A DNA stretch of 64,000 nt from Aquanectria penicillioides (lineage: Eukaryota; Ascomycota; Sordariomycetes; Hypocreales; Nectriaceae). The stretch spans positions 558,001-622,000 of the forward strand of contig PYIU01000010.1 in the NCBI GenBank assembly GCA_003415625.1, given 5' to 3'. Both the position numbers and the translations under genes were made by a program. The notes beneath the pieces are model-generated. The model searched no databases. It saw only the letters and a list, made by a program, of their open reading frames with translations, and had not been told where the DNA came from. Below are positions 44,515 through 56,897 of this stretch, one piece after another (the first letter of the stretch is position 1; each line of letters opens with the position of its first letter).

Positions 44515-45290
44515 TCAGAGCGCCAACCGCCTTGTCACATTATGACCTTCGACTAATGGTCCCTGACCATCGCGAAATATCTCATCCCAACAGTGCTCGC
44601 CTCGTTCATCTTCGTTTGGCGATCTGCACGCGTCGGCGAGCTGAATTTCTGCTAAGGACTCGCTTATTGAGTCATGCATTACCCCTGGCAGCTTTTTCAC
44701 TAGCCCAGAAATTCTCGCAATATTTCTTCCGCCTTCCCATTTCGATACATCACGATGGTCAAGACCCCAGTTCACAATGATGGGGGGCAGGTAGCTAAGA
44801 GAAATGGCACTAACCAACACCTTGCACAGATCGTGATTTGGTGATGTGGCCGGCAGTACCACTACCAGCCGACAGGTTTGGTGGACCTGATCTTCTGGCA
44901 GACTTAGGAAATGCGAGACTTGCTCTGGTGAAGGAAGCCCGTTTGAAATCTGGTCTAATGGTCGAGAGGCTCTGCGTCGGCTTGCCCATGGGAAATACTA
45001 GCTGGGGCGGTGGAGTTGGCCCGTTCCTATAAATCAGGGGGCTGGAGATTTGCAGAGCTGGTGAAGAAATTTGTTCATCTAGCCTCTTGTGGGCTTCAGG
45101 AGGGGTACTTGGCGAACCTAAATTGTTGGCAATGACGGCCAAATAAGTATTACTCTAGTCAAGTTAGATGCTGGCCATTAACCTGGACATGATAACCAAC
45201 CTCGGTGAGTATCAAAAAGAGTACGACAGGGGGTAAAACCAGGGCTAAGAGTATCAATACTCTGATTTGTCTTCGACGATACAGGGAAGT
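44515..45290 (-). pseudogene. Remnant of a type II membrane, glycosyltransferase-like fungal protein
   Basis: Minus-strand pieces in order: a membrane segment (RRRQIRVLILLALVLPPVVLFLILTE, at about 45300-45225, given here in part), a likely intron (GTTGGT...CTAG), a Ser/Pro-rich stem at about 45170-44870, and then, in a different frame, SPNHDLCKVLVSAISLSYLPP and a GGRNIARISGLVKKL segment. The latter resembles the start of the catalytic region of a fungal family of putative Golgi glycosyltransferases (pattern memory). An expected acidic DxD-type region is absent, there is a frame change near 44860 and no start codon. Together with the neighbouring epimerase remnant it suggests a lost sugar-modification module. 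Confidence 0.38.
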
Positions 45291-45299
45291 TCCGAAAGG

Positions 45300-46475
45300 T
45301 CCCCTTCATGGCTCGCTCGGCGGCTAATCTTCCATCCTCCCTCAATCCTGGATCCCCGTTATGCAGCGCCTGAGCCCGCGCATCTCATCGCCGTTGAGCA
45401 GGTGCTGATCTGGAAAGGCAAACAATCCCAAGCTAAGAGAAAATTTGACACTTATGCCGAATAAGTTATCCAAGGGAGAATAGGTTGCTGCTGGACTGGG
45501 ATCGCCTCGTTTAATTAGCTAGCTTTGCAACTCTCCTAGTTTTAAATCACAGTGAGACAAACTCGAGATAATAGTAGTGGATGTGAGCACGCTTTCGTTA
45601 CGGATGAGACAAGAGGAATATTGAGCCTCCTTTCAGTACTTAGAATACTTTGTGCAATTCAATGTCCAGTGGTTGAACATCAATGTGGATAAATTCGGAT
45701 GGCCTCTGCAAGGAATGCAGAGCCACTCTCTCCAGAACATTTGATTAGGCCATGAGACCATCAACTACTGTCACGCCACAATTTCTAGCTAGCAAAACTG
45801 ATGCCCATTTTAGTCTACTCCATACTCAAACTGATTATCATTGCTATTTTGCATTGTGGTAGCTCCGCCTAATATCACCGGCAATTGGCATCGCGGCTAA
45901 CAATGTTAAATACGCAATGTAAATGATCTTGGGAGCAGAATTTCCGTATCTGCTTTGACGAACATGATCTGGATTGAACTTTCAAGAAAATGGTACTATT
46001 GATCATAGCCATGCGTCCAAATTTGTCCACTACTTTGAGCGGTTGCCGGCGTGGAAGACTAAGTTAGTCAACCAATTTTAGGACTTTATTCAGCCTTGGA
46101 AAGAGGGACCTGTATTGGAAAGAGTGCTAACCTACCAAAAAAATAATTCATCTTGGCATTTATCTACGGTGCGGTTTCCGGATTTTCGCGGCGTAAGCTT
46201 CTTGGCAATAAAGTCCCCGACAGCCCTATAGGATTGTCTTGAGCAAGCGAGAATATGCAGACTAGGGACTTTGGTACGACATTGTAATATAGCCGGGGAC
46301 TTTTGGCCATACGACATCTGTACCAAAGATTTTGACCATCTTTGGACCAGAATAGCTACAAGGATTGATGTGTACCTATTTATACAGGGTATCGTTCAAA
46401 TAAAACTTGTCCCTCATGTTTTTCTCACACCTGGCTTTCTAATGGCAGCATCAGCTCAGTCATCCTTTTGGAAAC
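45300..46475. other. Intergenic AT-rich region
   Basis: About 1.2 kb upstream of the CoA ligase. Many stop codons in all frames; nothing recognised. Confidence 0.4.
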
Positions 46476-48149
46476 ATGTCGCTGTTCGCACCCAACACAG
46501 TACCCATCTCCAATAAAGATGTGGTTTCCTTCACGTTTGATAATCCGACCTATGATATTGATCGTCCGGTTTTCATCGATCCCTATAATCCGTCAAACCA
46601 CTTCACCCACAGAACGGCGAAACAGCTAGTTCGCCGTTTAATTAGCGGCCTCAAAGCGGCTGGTTTGCAGCCCGGCGACACCGTTTGCATCCACAGTTAC
46701 AACTCAATCATATTCCCGCTTCTCTCTCTTGCCATTTTTGGAGCTGGCGGTCTCTGTACTGGGACAAATCCGAGTTACACCCAGAACGAACTCTGCCACG
46801 CCATCAAAGTTGCACGAGTGCAGTTTGTCCTGGCGGAGCCGGAAATATTGGGCAACATGCTGGAGTCCATGCAGCAAAGTGGTCTGCACCCTCAAGAGAG
46901 ATTATTTGTTCTTGACACCCAAGTTGATGAGAAGGTGCCAACGGACTTGAAATCTTGGAAATCGTTATTGGAGCATGGAGAGCACGATTGGGTCCGGTTC
47001 GATGACGAGGAATCATCACATCGGACATGCCAGCTATTTTTTACGTCGGGCACTACAGGCTTACCCAAGTGCACAATGACCTCGCACCGGAACCTCGTCG
47101 CCCAGCACCAGATCCTCTACGAACCAAATCCTCGGGCTTATCAGTATACCGAAGTTCTCTGTCTGCCATTTTTCCATGCTGGTATATACCCGCGTGCAGT
47201 CATATCAGCTATCAAGCAAGGCTGGGGGGCTTACGTGATGAGAAAATTCGAGGTTGAGCCGTATCTTCGCTTCCACCCTAAGTATAAATTGACGGAGCTT
47301 TTTGTTGTGCCGCCAATGATTGTGGCAATTCTGAACAGCGGGCTGGCAGATCCAAAGTCGAAGAACTATAAACCGGAATGCAGTCTGAAAAGCGTCATAA
47401 ATGGTGGTACGGGCGCAGCGCCTTGTTCCGCAGACATTCAACGGAGGTTCTGCATGCTGTTAGGGGAAGGCTCAACATTTTCCCAATTTTGGGGTATGAC
47501 CGAGGCCTCATGCGCTGTTACTATGGTACCCTGGGAAATCGCTAGGAAGACATCAAGAGGCGAAATTGATAGTTGGGGCACAGTTGGAAAACCTCTATCG
47601 AACATCGAGGCCAAACTGATCGACACCAAAGGTAATGATATAACCCATCTCAAACGAGGAGAAATTTGCATCAGAGGCCCAACAGTCGTTCGGGGATACT
47701 TTGAAAACGAACAAGCTACTATGGAAAGCTGGGATAAAGACGGCTTTTACAAGACTGGAGATCTCATCCGAATTGATGAGCTGGGGCTGATGTATGTGGA
47801 GGGAAGGTCCAAGGAGCTTATCAAAGTTCGAGGCTTCCAGGTAGCACCGGCAGAGCTGGAGGCGGAACTAACTGCGCATTCGAAAATCAACGATGCTGCA
47901 GTAGTAGGGGTAACAGTTGGTCAAAACAATGAGCTTCCACGGGCATATATTGTTCGACGACCAGGGAGTGATCTGACAGAGGCAGAGGTACACGAGTACA
48001 TGAAGCGTCGCTTGGCGAAATACAAGCAACTTGCTGGCGGTATCAAGTTTGTCACCAGCATTCCGAAACTAGCTAGTGGGAAGATTCTAAAACGCGTCTT
48101 AATGGAACAAGCGAAGCGAGAAGTTGGAGAGGCCCGGGCTAAGATTTAG
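46476..48149 (+). CDS. AMP-dependent acyl/aryl-CoA ligase (4CL-like), probable peroxisomal
   Basis: Intronless, 557 residues; the ATG at 46476 directly follows an untranslated leader. It belongs to the ANL adenylate-forming superfamily: P-loop-like FFTSGTTGLPKCTMTS (about residue 187), NGGTGAAP, the QFWGMTEASC motif, YKTGDLIRIDELG, the hinge GRSKELIKVRGFQVAPAELE and the catalytic Lys region KLASGKILKR. The enzyme activates a carboxylic acid with ATP and forms a CoA thioester. The last three residues are AKI, a known variant of the peroxisomal PTS1 signal. Substrate class is open (phenylpropanoid-like, fatty or polyketide acid). It is not in the polyketide cluster and its neighbours give no pathway clue. 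Confidence 0.88.
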   Translation: MSLFAPNTVPISNKDVVSFTFDNPTYDIDRPVFIDPYNPSNHFTHRTAKQLVRRLISGLKAAGLQPGDTVCIHSYNSIIFPLLSLAIFGAGGLCTGTNPSYTQNELCHAIKVARVQFVLAEPEILGNMLESMQQSGLHPQERLFVLDTQVDEKVPTDLKSWKSLLEHGEHDWVRFDDEESSHRTCQLFFTSGTTGLPKCTMTSHRNLVAQHQILYEPNPRAYQYTEVLCLPFFHAGIYPRAVISAIKQGWGAYVMRKFEVEPYLRFHPKYKLTELFVVPPMIVAILNSGLADPKSKNYKPECSLKSVINGGTGAAPCSADIQRRFCMLLGEGSTFSQFWGMTEASCAVTMVPWEIARKTSRGEIDSWGTVGKPLSNIEAKLIDTKGNDITHLKRGEICIRGPTVVRGYFENEQATMESWDKDGFYKTGDLIRIDELGLMYVEGRSKELIKVRGFQVAPAELEAELTAHSKINDAAVVGVTVGQNNELPRAYIVRRPGSDLTEAEVHEYMKRRLAKYKQLAGGIKFVTSIPKLASGKILKRVLMEQAKREVGEARAKI

Positions 48150-48816
48150 ATCCTCGACACGGCACTTTCGTATTGTACTAGGATCTCCACTAACCTTCCG
48201 CATTTGCACTATGCTAGCTGTATAATGCCACGATGTGAGACTCTACAATGAATAATCTATTCGCCTTGAAACCTTGAAATAAGTCTAGCCTTCAACACAG
48301 GATCTAGAGTTTGGAACACACTTAGATGGAGAAGACTTCGTCACCGGCTGGTTCAACTATAGAGAAAATGGGTATGAAATAGTGACATTGATGCCTAATA
48401 ATAATGGCTATGACAATAGCGATCATTGAGCAATCCTTGCTGCGTGAAACAACGACCTACTCTAGCTGATATAGTTTGAATAGTACAACGTCAGCCGATA
48501 TAGTCTTCTTTCAATGCTATAAAGCTCAAAGGCCCCAAGGACCCATTAAATTTATCAGTACGGCGTTTTACCTAATCTAAGACCAACATCACCACATGAA
48601 CATAACTCCGAGATAGGCCATCCCACAAAAATTAGTCCTACAAAGCAGTCAACACGGCCCGTGATCTTGACCGACATATTTAGTCAGATATGTCTAGGCT
48701 TCTTTTGGTGTCCAGGACTATTCACTTGTGCTTTTCCTCGCGTACTCCGTTATTAGGCAGCAAAGACCTCATTCTAAGCTGTTAGCTTAATAGGCGACGA
48801 AAGCGGAAGTGTGGGA
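48150..48816. other. Intergenic region
   Basis: The CoA ligase and HET genes converge here. AT-rich spacer and 3' ends only; nothing else seen. Confidence 0.45.
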
Positions 48817-50571
48817 TTACCGTTGCATTATCGTATTCTTTAACTTCGAAGCGTTGTCGGGGCTATTTTGTGTGTGCAAATGAGATAGGTACTTAGATCT
48901 TTGCCCTTTGGAAATATGTAAAAGGAAAAATATTTCTCTCGTGTCCATGTTGTAGTTGGGGTTTTCAATGACAATGGTCATGTCTAAGATCTCACAATAG
49001 TCACCCCGCTGGCTCTGCTGTGACTCTACTGCTTGCCTTTTTAACTTGTCGAGAGAAGCCTGATCTATCAAGGTATCCTTTGAGCTGATGGATTTTGGTG
49101 TGTTCAATTGAACAAAAAGTTGCGGAGGCTGCCCCTTCTCTATCCTAATACCGACACCAATATGTGTGAGCCTCAATTCCTGGGACTTGTATTTTGTGTA
49201 CCTCTTTACCCAAGCAGTGGCAATGACAGCCCCAATGGCGACGTTCGTGGACTCTGGTACCATGTTGACCCTGAGTAAATACGGGCGCGTCCCAGCACAG
49301 TATTTCGGTGGACATGGGCCTTGACTTGGGCCTTGATTGAAATACAGTCCATCCAAGAGGGTTTTTGAGTTTGAAACAAGGAAAATAGGAACTTGACGTG
49401 GATCTGGACGAACAATTTCCTCGAGGGACTTTGGATGAGCAGATACTTTCCTAACCAAGAGCGATTCAACTCGCAAAGATCCTGTAGAGTGTCTAGACAC
49501 ATTGACTGGTGTTGTGGGTATTTGGTCGCGTGCAACATAGGGCACCCCGCCTCGTCTGCTCCCACTGACTCGAATGCATGAGTATATTGAATAATCATAT
49601 TCGATGATGGCAAGTTCAGGGCCGGCTTCTAATACAGCGTAATATTCGTTATACGACGTGTACAGCAAGGGCAATCGTATTGACAAGCCAGCGTTGGTCA
49701 TCGCAAAGGTATATACCTCTTCCTCCACAGAGTGACTTTCCTTGCGCGTATATATTCCCGAGTCTTTGAATTGAATCGGAGACGGGGCAAGAAGACTGGC
49801 CCAATCACTTGGTACACAAGGTGTCCATGTCCAACAAAAAATGGTGTGATCGTTGGTCGTCTTGATAATTTCTTCTTGTAGTCGAAGAAACGCCTTGGTA
49901 CCTTCTCCATACAATAATGGCATATTTATGTTGAATAGACCAAGCATGCAATATGCCATATCTTCAACCCTCGTTGTAGTTCTTTTCGCAATCCAAGACA
50001 TTTTCTTCGCAACACTGGCGTCCCTGACTTGGGCCCCTTTCCGAAGATACTTCTGATCAATTTCAGTAACCTCCGAAATAAGCTTGGTCAACGAGGTATC
50101 TTTTCTTCCCACAGTGGTCCAGTCAGCTGCGTAGAAGATCATGTGCTTAGGTGCCAGTAGTTCCTGGAGCGTCCAGCCCCTGGTAAACCATCGGCTTCTG
50201 CGGACTTCGGAGAGCACTGCATCAGGATCAGGACCATGGGCAGAAGTCACGTCGCTGAGGTAGACAAGGCAAACTTGCGATTGTTGATAAAAAGTGTACA
50301 TGGAGTTTATGGCCTCGCTCATCTCAGACGAACTGGCCTTGTCGATACAGTTGGTATCAACCCAGACCCACTTGAGGCCTTGCTGTAAGGCCTGCTTACA
50401 AGCGCCGGATATTTTGGCAAAGCCTGCTTTTTTTGCTGCTGTTTTGGGGTCCCTCCAATCCTGGAAAGTGACCTCTTCGGGACCCCACGTGTGAGATATT
50501 ATTGCGTAACACGGAATGTCTCGGCCGTGGAACTCGTGGAGCAGCAGTGTGGTAGCATCGATAAGACGCAT
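48817..50571 (-). CDS. HET-domain (heterokaryon incompatibility) protein
   Basis: Intronless, 584 residues from the ATG at 50571 (MRLIDATT...), the usual HET N-terminus; an in-frame ATG at 50631 adds 20 residues and is less likely. HET-domain motifs in order: YAIISHTWGPEEVTFQDW, WVWVDTNCIDKASSSE with EAINSMYTFYQQS, VYLSDV, and RSRWFTRGWTLQELLAP. AYCMLGLFNINMPLLYGEG follows, then a C-terminal beta-rich region without NACHT/WD repeats, as in stand-alone HET proteins of about 600 residues. HET proteins trigger programmed cell death upon non-self recognition (family knowledge). No partner gene such as het-s or nwd is adjacent. Confidence 0.88.
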   Translation of the reverse strand: MRLIDATTLLLHEFHGRDIPCYAIISHTWGPEEVTFQDWRDPKTAAKKAGFAKISGACKQALQQGLKWVWVDTNCIDKASSSEMSEAINSMYTFYQQSQVCLVYLSDVTSAHGPDPDAVLSEVRRSRWFTRGWTLQELLAPKHMIFYAADWTTVGRKDTSLTKLISEVTEIDQKYLRKGAQVRDASVAKKMSWIAKRTTTRVEDMAYCMLGLFNINMPLLYGEGTKAFLRLQEEIIKTTNDHTIFCWTWTPCVPSDWASLLAPSPIQFKDSGIYTRKESHSVEEEVYTFAMTNAGLSIRLPLLYTSYNEYYAVLEAGPELAIIEYDYSIYSCIRVSGSRRGGVPYVARDQIPTTPVNVSRHSTGSLRVESLLVRKVSAHPKSLEEIVRPDPRQVPIFLVSNSKTLLDGLYFNQGPSQGPCPPKYCAGTRPYLLRVNMVPESTNVAIGAVIATAWVKRYTKYKSQELRLTHIGVGIRIEKGQPPQLFVQLNTPKSISSKDTLIDQASLDKLKRQAVESQQSQRGDYCEILDMTIVIENPNYNMDTREIFFLLHISKGQRSKYLSHLHTQNSPDNASKLKNTIMQR

Positions 50572-51666
50572 GATGAAGCAATCAGATGACTGATTTTGGC
50601 TCAGCGAGTCTTGATCGATGCGCCACACCAAACAGCCATCCGGTCTCTCTGGTGATAATCGTAGTGAGGCATTTCAAAATCAGTCAGAATCACATTTTCA
50701 AATGCGGGCGCACTCTTGGTCACATGATAGCTAAATTGATTTAGTCCGCGGATGCAAATGTGCTATCGCAGCTTATCAACGAGGCCACCAATAATAGGTA
50801 CGTTGAATGTTATTGGAAGCCTCGTCAACGCCTCTAAATCACCTTCCAATGAGAGTCATATTAAGGAAACTTCAGATAGCTTCTTTGAGCGACTGATACT
50901 GACAATAGTTGCCTGAGAACACTGTAAATGAAAGCCAACTACAAACGGGACTCCATATTGTGAACAGATGACATGGATTGGGGAGAGAAAGACTCTGTTT
51001 ACGCGTTGAAATATTCATATCAGTCCGTGTAATGCTGGCCTAATCATGTATTTTATGAGATTCTATATACATTTATGTGCCAACTAACTATGGTTCAGTC
51101 AACTGCCTACTTTTTAACGGTTGAATGTCGGATCCCCTACATGTGCTGCAGCGCCCATGAACATGGTATCACCACACAGGCAGCATAAATCGGATTATGG
51201 TTGCATAAATTAAACATGCTATCGATACGAAAAATGTCTAACGACTGCAAAAATACAAGTCTCGTATCGATTATGCATCGAAATGTCGGCGCGAGGAAAC
51301 GACAAATTGTGCTGTTGTCGACAATGTCCTTGATACTTGCATTATCAAAGCATCCTGTATTTACTGGTTTTGGCAACGACTAAATAGTATTTCGAGTGAA
51401 TCTTCTTATTAGAAAGATGCATATTAATACCCAGACATCAATAATAACGAAAATATCAATCTATAAACAAGCGTGGGGTTACATCACCCTTTGTCCACCG
51501 TCGTAGGGTAGTTGACATTGGTCTTCAAAAGGTGAGAAGCGAAACACGTGACCTGCAAACCCACGCACATAATTTGGGCTTCACCGCATTCGGTGCCGCT
51601 TTTTTGGAAGAGCCTCACACAACGGATTCTGCTCATCATTCATGATAGCAGCAACGAGATTCTCTC
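50572..51666. other. Intergenic region between divergent HET and F-box genes
   Basis: About 1.1 kb, AT-rich, divergent promoters. A minus-strand 79-codon frame near 51137-51376 carries no family pattern I can defend. Nothing else seen. Confidence 0.4.
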
Positions 51667-53858
51667 ATGAGTCAATGTAGTTGCGTTTTATGCGGGGTAC
51701 CTATCTCTCCACGTGCCCAAGATGCGTGGATCAAAGAGTTTCGAGCAGGTAAGTTATGCTAGGCTTGGTGTCGAGCAGTTCTAATTTCTTTAGTATACAC
51801 CAAGAATGATGACTGGGACGAGGCACAGCTGTCTGGAGTTGGCCACTGTGAGGAATACCGGATGATTGCGCCCGCAAACCCTGAGGAACGATACGATAGC
51901 TCAGATCGTAATCAACCCTCAATTCCCATATGCCTCAACCCTATGGATTTCAATCATCTCATCGACCCGGACCCAATGTATGACCCTCAACCATTCTGGG
52001 GATTTGCATTCCATCCACCATGCTGGCAAGTTCTCGGTAAAGTCTTCCAGCCCTGTTTAAAGGATGTTCTAAATGCATGTCTCTCCATGCCATGCTCGCT
52101 TGGGCAACTTGATTGGGGTCATGATTTCGGCAGAGCTGTGACGTGGAGTTTCCACAGAGGACTCCACAGAAAGGTCGCCAAATTTCATTCATCAACGACT
52201 GATGACTCGATTTGGGTTAACCCATTCGAAATAACTGTAATCGATGACCTAATACGATCTGTGGCTCCGTTGGAAACCTCCAGCTTGGCCAATACTGATC
52301 AAATCGATCATATTTCTTCCAATAATAGCCCCTCAACGGATGAGCCATTTTGCTTACTTCCCCCCGAGGTGCTGCAAGAAATTTTGATACTGCTGCCGTC
52401 CAAAGACGTTTACTCAGCAAAGCAATCCTCTCGAATGCTTGCTCAACTGGCTCTTCCCGAAAGCTTTTGGGCTTCGCGATTCTCCCTTGGTCACGAATAT
52501 GAACATATATTTGAAGTAGCGCAATCCAAGCCGAGCTCTTGGAGAGCTATGTATCACGCCCTGGGACTCCTGCGAACAGATCTCAGGCTTTTAAATCGAA
52601 AGCGCATATGGGCCTTATCTGTGCAGCTTAGGGATGCGATGGAGCAGATGGGCGGCTCTTGCTATGGGCGTCCACTCCGATGCTTCTTCGAGCCAAATGG
52701 CGATGAAGACATCGGAATGTGGCGCTCCGCTCGTCGTAACCTTACTGGTCCTGAAGACTGCATCTGGAAAGGGTCCAGGGCGCTGCGCATCCGGATAGTA
52801 GATTTACCCACCGAGAGCCAAGCGCTTTTTATCTCCTTTGTTCATCTAAGCAATGGTTCCTTTGTTTCCGGTTTTCGACTCAATTGCTTTGGCCAAGACG
52901 ATATAAAAATCGGATACCTTCATCCGGGTCATGAAATCCCGCTTGCTCTCTCTGGCAGTGTGGGAATTCGAGGGTTTCATTTAGCTTTCCATCAAAACGG
53001 AGTCAAGGCCTTAGCAGTTGTGTTCGAGGATGGGGCCTTGTCGCCTTGGGTCGGGGATTATGATGGTGTTCCCCAAAGGCGTCTAATCACGTATGAAGGT
53101 CCAGTCTCCACTATCAAGGCTGAATTTGATGTGAGTCTCATGTTTCTTTTCAACTCTGCAATTGTCTCTCATCGGATCCGAGCCAACCTCAATCTTCGCC
53201 AGGCCTTCAAGCTTGTAGCTCTCAGCCTTCGGGCTTCTAACGAATCAGAAATGGACTACCCAATTCGAGATGTCAGTCTTTGGAGTCCTGAGGTGCCCCC
53301 CGCGCACTTCATGTTTGACGGATATCAGGATGATTTTCCCATCACGACATACCGGAATAAGCCAATACCCTTTTCAATGGTGCTGTTTGGCGGTGAGAAC
53401 GGTCGAGACCTAAATCAACTTCAACAGATTGTCGGGTGGACGTATGACAGGTATAAAATAGCCGGTCTGCAATTTCTATACACAGATGCTGCAAAGAACA
53501 AGTCATTTGGGCGCATCAAACCATTTTCTGGCGAAGATCTACGCCAGAGTATTGCCCAATACCAGGATTTTCCCACTTCTTTCACCATCGATGGGCCCCG
53601 GGGAGAAGTAATTTCAAGTATCCAAGTACAAGAGGGACGTAGGGAGCTTTTTGCTTTAAAGGTAATGCGGTCATTCAAATGTTTTAACTCATCATGGCTA
53701 ACAGCTTTCAGATTCGCACAAACTTCGAAAGAGAAGTTGTCTTTCCTTCGCCCGAAGAATATGACTTGGGCATACCGTGGACTGTTATGAAGCCTTCGGG
53801 GAAAATCGTGAACGGTTTCTATGGCGCAACAGTAGGAAATAGTATGACTTTTCGATGA
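51667..53858 (+). CDS. F-box protein with N-terminal zinc-binding-like motif, three exons
   Basis: Exons 51667-51748, 51794-53661 and 53712-53858; 698 residues. The first exon supplies MSQCSCVLCGVPI, a CxC-x2-C motif like those at the start of many large fungal F-box proteins, with later Cys/His (GHCEEY, FHPPCW). The F-box is FCLLPPEVLQEILILLPSKDVYSAKQSS near residue 195 (given in part). The rest is a long beta-rich region with a galactose-binding-like feel, ending after intron 2 with VVFPSPEEYDLGIPW. The last intron (GTAATG..CTAAC..CAG) is well supported, since reading through it gives an unrelated tail. Such proteins usually recruit substrates to SCF ubiquitin ligases; the target is unknown. 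Confidence 0.75.
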
Positions 53859-54541
53859 GAATGCGAGGCTAATTTACTTTACCTAGGGCGAGAGATGCAT
53901 GAATATTGGTCTGATTTCCATTAACCCAGGGCCTCATTAAAGGGGCCTCCAGCGACGCTCCTGTAGGATGCTAGTCGATCTTGGCGTATCAACATGATGG
54001 AGAATAACCATGAATCAGATATTCGGCCATGTGTCATATTGACTGCCCCAGTTGACTTTCTCTGCTCCAGGCATCAATCAGGTCGATCAATAGGGTCGGA
54101 CTTCGTACTGTGATTCGAAATCTCTGTCAACTTGGCGATGTGATAGTTAATGCCACGACAACATCAGTCCTCGTATCATAGCTTTCGGAGTGGTTGTTTT
54201 CAGCACCACTAAACTCACCTTACCACTCAGAGACTCAGTGGCGAAGTTGCGTAACCGATTCTAGGACCCCTGTCTCCAGCAAACAAGCTTCATAATAGCC
54301 TTATCTCGATTAGTGTAAGAACCGACCGATGGGACCACCAGAGCACATGAGTACGCATCCTTGGATAAATGGCAGCCCCACCAAAGTAATGCTCACGTGT
54401 TTCAAACTTACCACAAGCTTCATAATTTCCCCACTCGAGCTGGGCTGAGCTGAGCGTATAAACACGTATGACCACTCCCTGGCGCCACCTCCACCGACGC
54501 TGTGACATATCCGCGTGGTTTGATGCCTGAAGCCATGCGAA
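53859..54541. other. Intergenic region
   Basis: No gene supported; frames on the minus strand at 54290-54687 overlap the first exons of the next gene in reverse and look like shadows. Confidence 0.4.
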
Positions 54542-56897
54542 ATGCCGTTCTGGAAGAAGAAATCGTCTAAAGCCTCGAGGTCTGCTTGGAGATTAGCCTG
54601 CAAGAGATAAGATTTATGACATCTGACTTGCAACCAGGGATCAGAGCGGCTCTTCGAGGGCTTCTGCTGTGTTGAGTCAAAGCTCACCGGCTACTGTTGC
54701 ACCGTCAAGTGCGCCTGTTGCCAGCCCTCCGCCAGCCACGCCAGCCACGGCGCCATCTTATTCCACCCAAGTCGGTTCATCAGGCTCTATCGGTAAGAGC
54801 ATGGCCGTCAATCTTTTCGTAGTTTGGCCAACTTTAACGCTCTGCAGACGTATCACAACCCCCGTTACCCCAGTATAGCCTTCAGCAGGGCACGCCAGAT
54901 GACGCGCCGCCGCCTTATGTTGCCAGCCTGGCGCCTCCGGAGCGAGGCCGCGATGCCTGGGAGCGATTTGCGACGTTGTTGGAGACTGCTTTAGCTCACA
55001 ACACTGTGGGATCTGTTCACTTCAAGGTCGCCACTAGGCGCTATCAAATACCTCAGCCATTCCCGGCCATCGTTGGCAAGTCCAACTACCTATCACTCCC
55101 GTTCGATCGGCCATCGCCACCAAAGCCTCATGCATCGTGGGGTAAGTTCTCAGCGCCAAAGCTCACGAAATGATTGCTCATAGACGCTAGAGAACTATTA
55201 TTGGCGGGCTAAGGCTGTCCCTCTTATCAGTTTCTATGATTTCGATCCTGAGTTGGCTGCGGAGTATGACGGATTTCACTTGGGCACGGTCAGTGTCACT
55301 GGCTACGCCGAAGAATATCGACGACAGAAAGTAGCCAACATCCCACAACCATGTCTCACTGTCGAATTCAACGGGTCTTCTCCGCCAGCTACACTTGCTC
55401 CCATTCTTGAACAGATTCAGTTTCTGCAGCGCACAGAGTCTATTGCGTCGCCCAAGACTATGGAACAAATCTTCGAAGTTGCAAAGTAAGATCCATTCCT
55501 CCCTCATGCGAATCTTAGAACATCGCTCACTATTTTAAAGGACTATCAATGCACAGCCTACTGAAACGATGCTCATGCTCGCACCTCCGAAAGGCTTGAT
55601 TGATTTCCTTGATGCCGAGATATTTTGTCTACACTTTCTTGGCAAATCCGGCATCACTCACACTCAATTCATGTTCCACATCTTCCTTGGCCTGGAGCTT
55701 GATATTCAGTTTAAAAAATTAGGAATAGACCCGAGATATACGAACAATATCCAAGCAACACCAACCACAACTACGTTGGTTGCTATTTCGAGACTTTGGT
55801 TAGAGAATGTTTCAGTTCAGGCGACAGGCGATGGAAGCAAATGTTCAATGGTCCCAAAGAACTATGCCGTTCAGATTGAAGGGCTTATTCGCTTCGCTGA
55901 GGCAATCGAATGGCCCTTTATGGACGAAGCACGACAAAACATTGAGGCGTTGCGCGAGGCGCTCGAATCACCAACTGGAGAAATGCATCCGATTCTCATG
56001 GACTGGTTGTTTGGATTGGTGCTGCCCGGAAAGTTCTTCAGACACAGGATTTTAAGCTGCCTGATCGTGGCCTGTCCCTCGGTACGAAAGCTTGGGTTAG
56101 GCCCCAACTACTGGAGCGGTCTCATAATCGAAAACAAGAGTTACTGGCCCAAGACCACAGTTCTCGGGCGTGTCCTTGCAGGATTGCAGAATGCCAAGTC
56201 CACTTGTGGCTGGATCGGGCCTATGCCTGCTCCAACTGATTTTGATCGTGCTTGGGTTTTGTTGAACGCTCGACCGGTCAACTTTGTAACCCCGGTGCAG
56301 GACAATACCTTCATCACCAGTCTCAAAGACCTCGGGTTCGCACCAATGGATACAACTGAGGATCCGGAGGAGATATGGAAGGAAATAACCGGTCCTGGAA
56401 AGTGGACCGCACCACGAAGATTGCCGCTACGTCCTCCCCCTGAGGAAAATGAAAAGACCCCAATTAGCCTCAAAGCTATTCGTTTGAACAAAACAACCAC
56501 CCCTGATAACACTCCACAACAGTACCAAGCTGCGTTAGACTTCGACTGCCATGGAAAACCCGTGTCATTCACTTTGTACACCAATCCGGTGTTCGTGCAT
56601 GCCCCGAAATGCATTGGCTCGACTCATCCGATCCACGAGCGTCGAACCAACAAGCTCCTTGGGGACATGGTATATGCAAAAGACCTGAAAAACGGGGCCA
56701 AAATTCCAACTGGTGACGATCTCCTCATTATTGATGCGACGGAGCCCAACGAGGAAGCGTTGGCACGCGCATGGTGCGCGGAGACTGGAAGACATGCGGT
56801 AGTAAGAAAGAACGGAATTAGTTGCTTCACTTGCGCAACAACAGTTGCTGCGTCCAAGACAGGCTTGGGATTTAATGTTCTCATCTGGTGCTCTTAA
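54542..56897 (+). CDS. Hypothetical ascomycete protein, five exons, about 712 aa
   Basis: Exons about 54542-54579, 54638-54792, 54848-55141, 55191-55485 and 55541-56897; all phases agree. The short first exon encodes the basic MPFWKKKSSKASR, often seen in fungal proteins that bind membranes or other proteins; its donor GTCTGC is weak. A Pro/Ser/Thr-rich disordered region follows (about residues 20-75). The globular part starts near residue 90 and contains SFYDFDPELAAEYDGFH, IFCLHFLGKSGIT, a helix-rich middle, and DDLLIIDATEPNEEALARAW near the end. No known catalytic motif, signal peptide or membrane segment. Function unknown; the multi-exon structure and consistent reading frame support a real gene. 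Confidence 0.65.
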
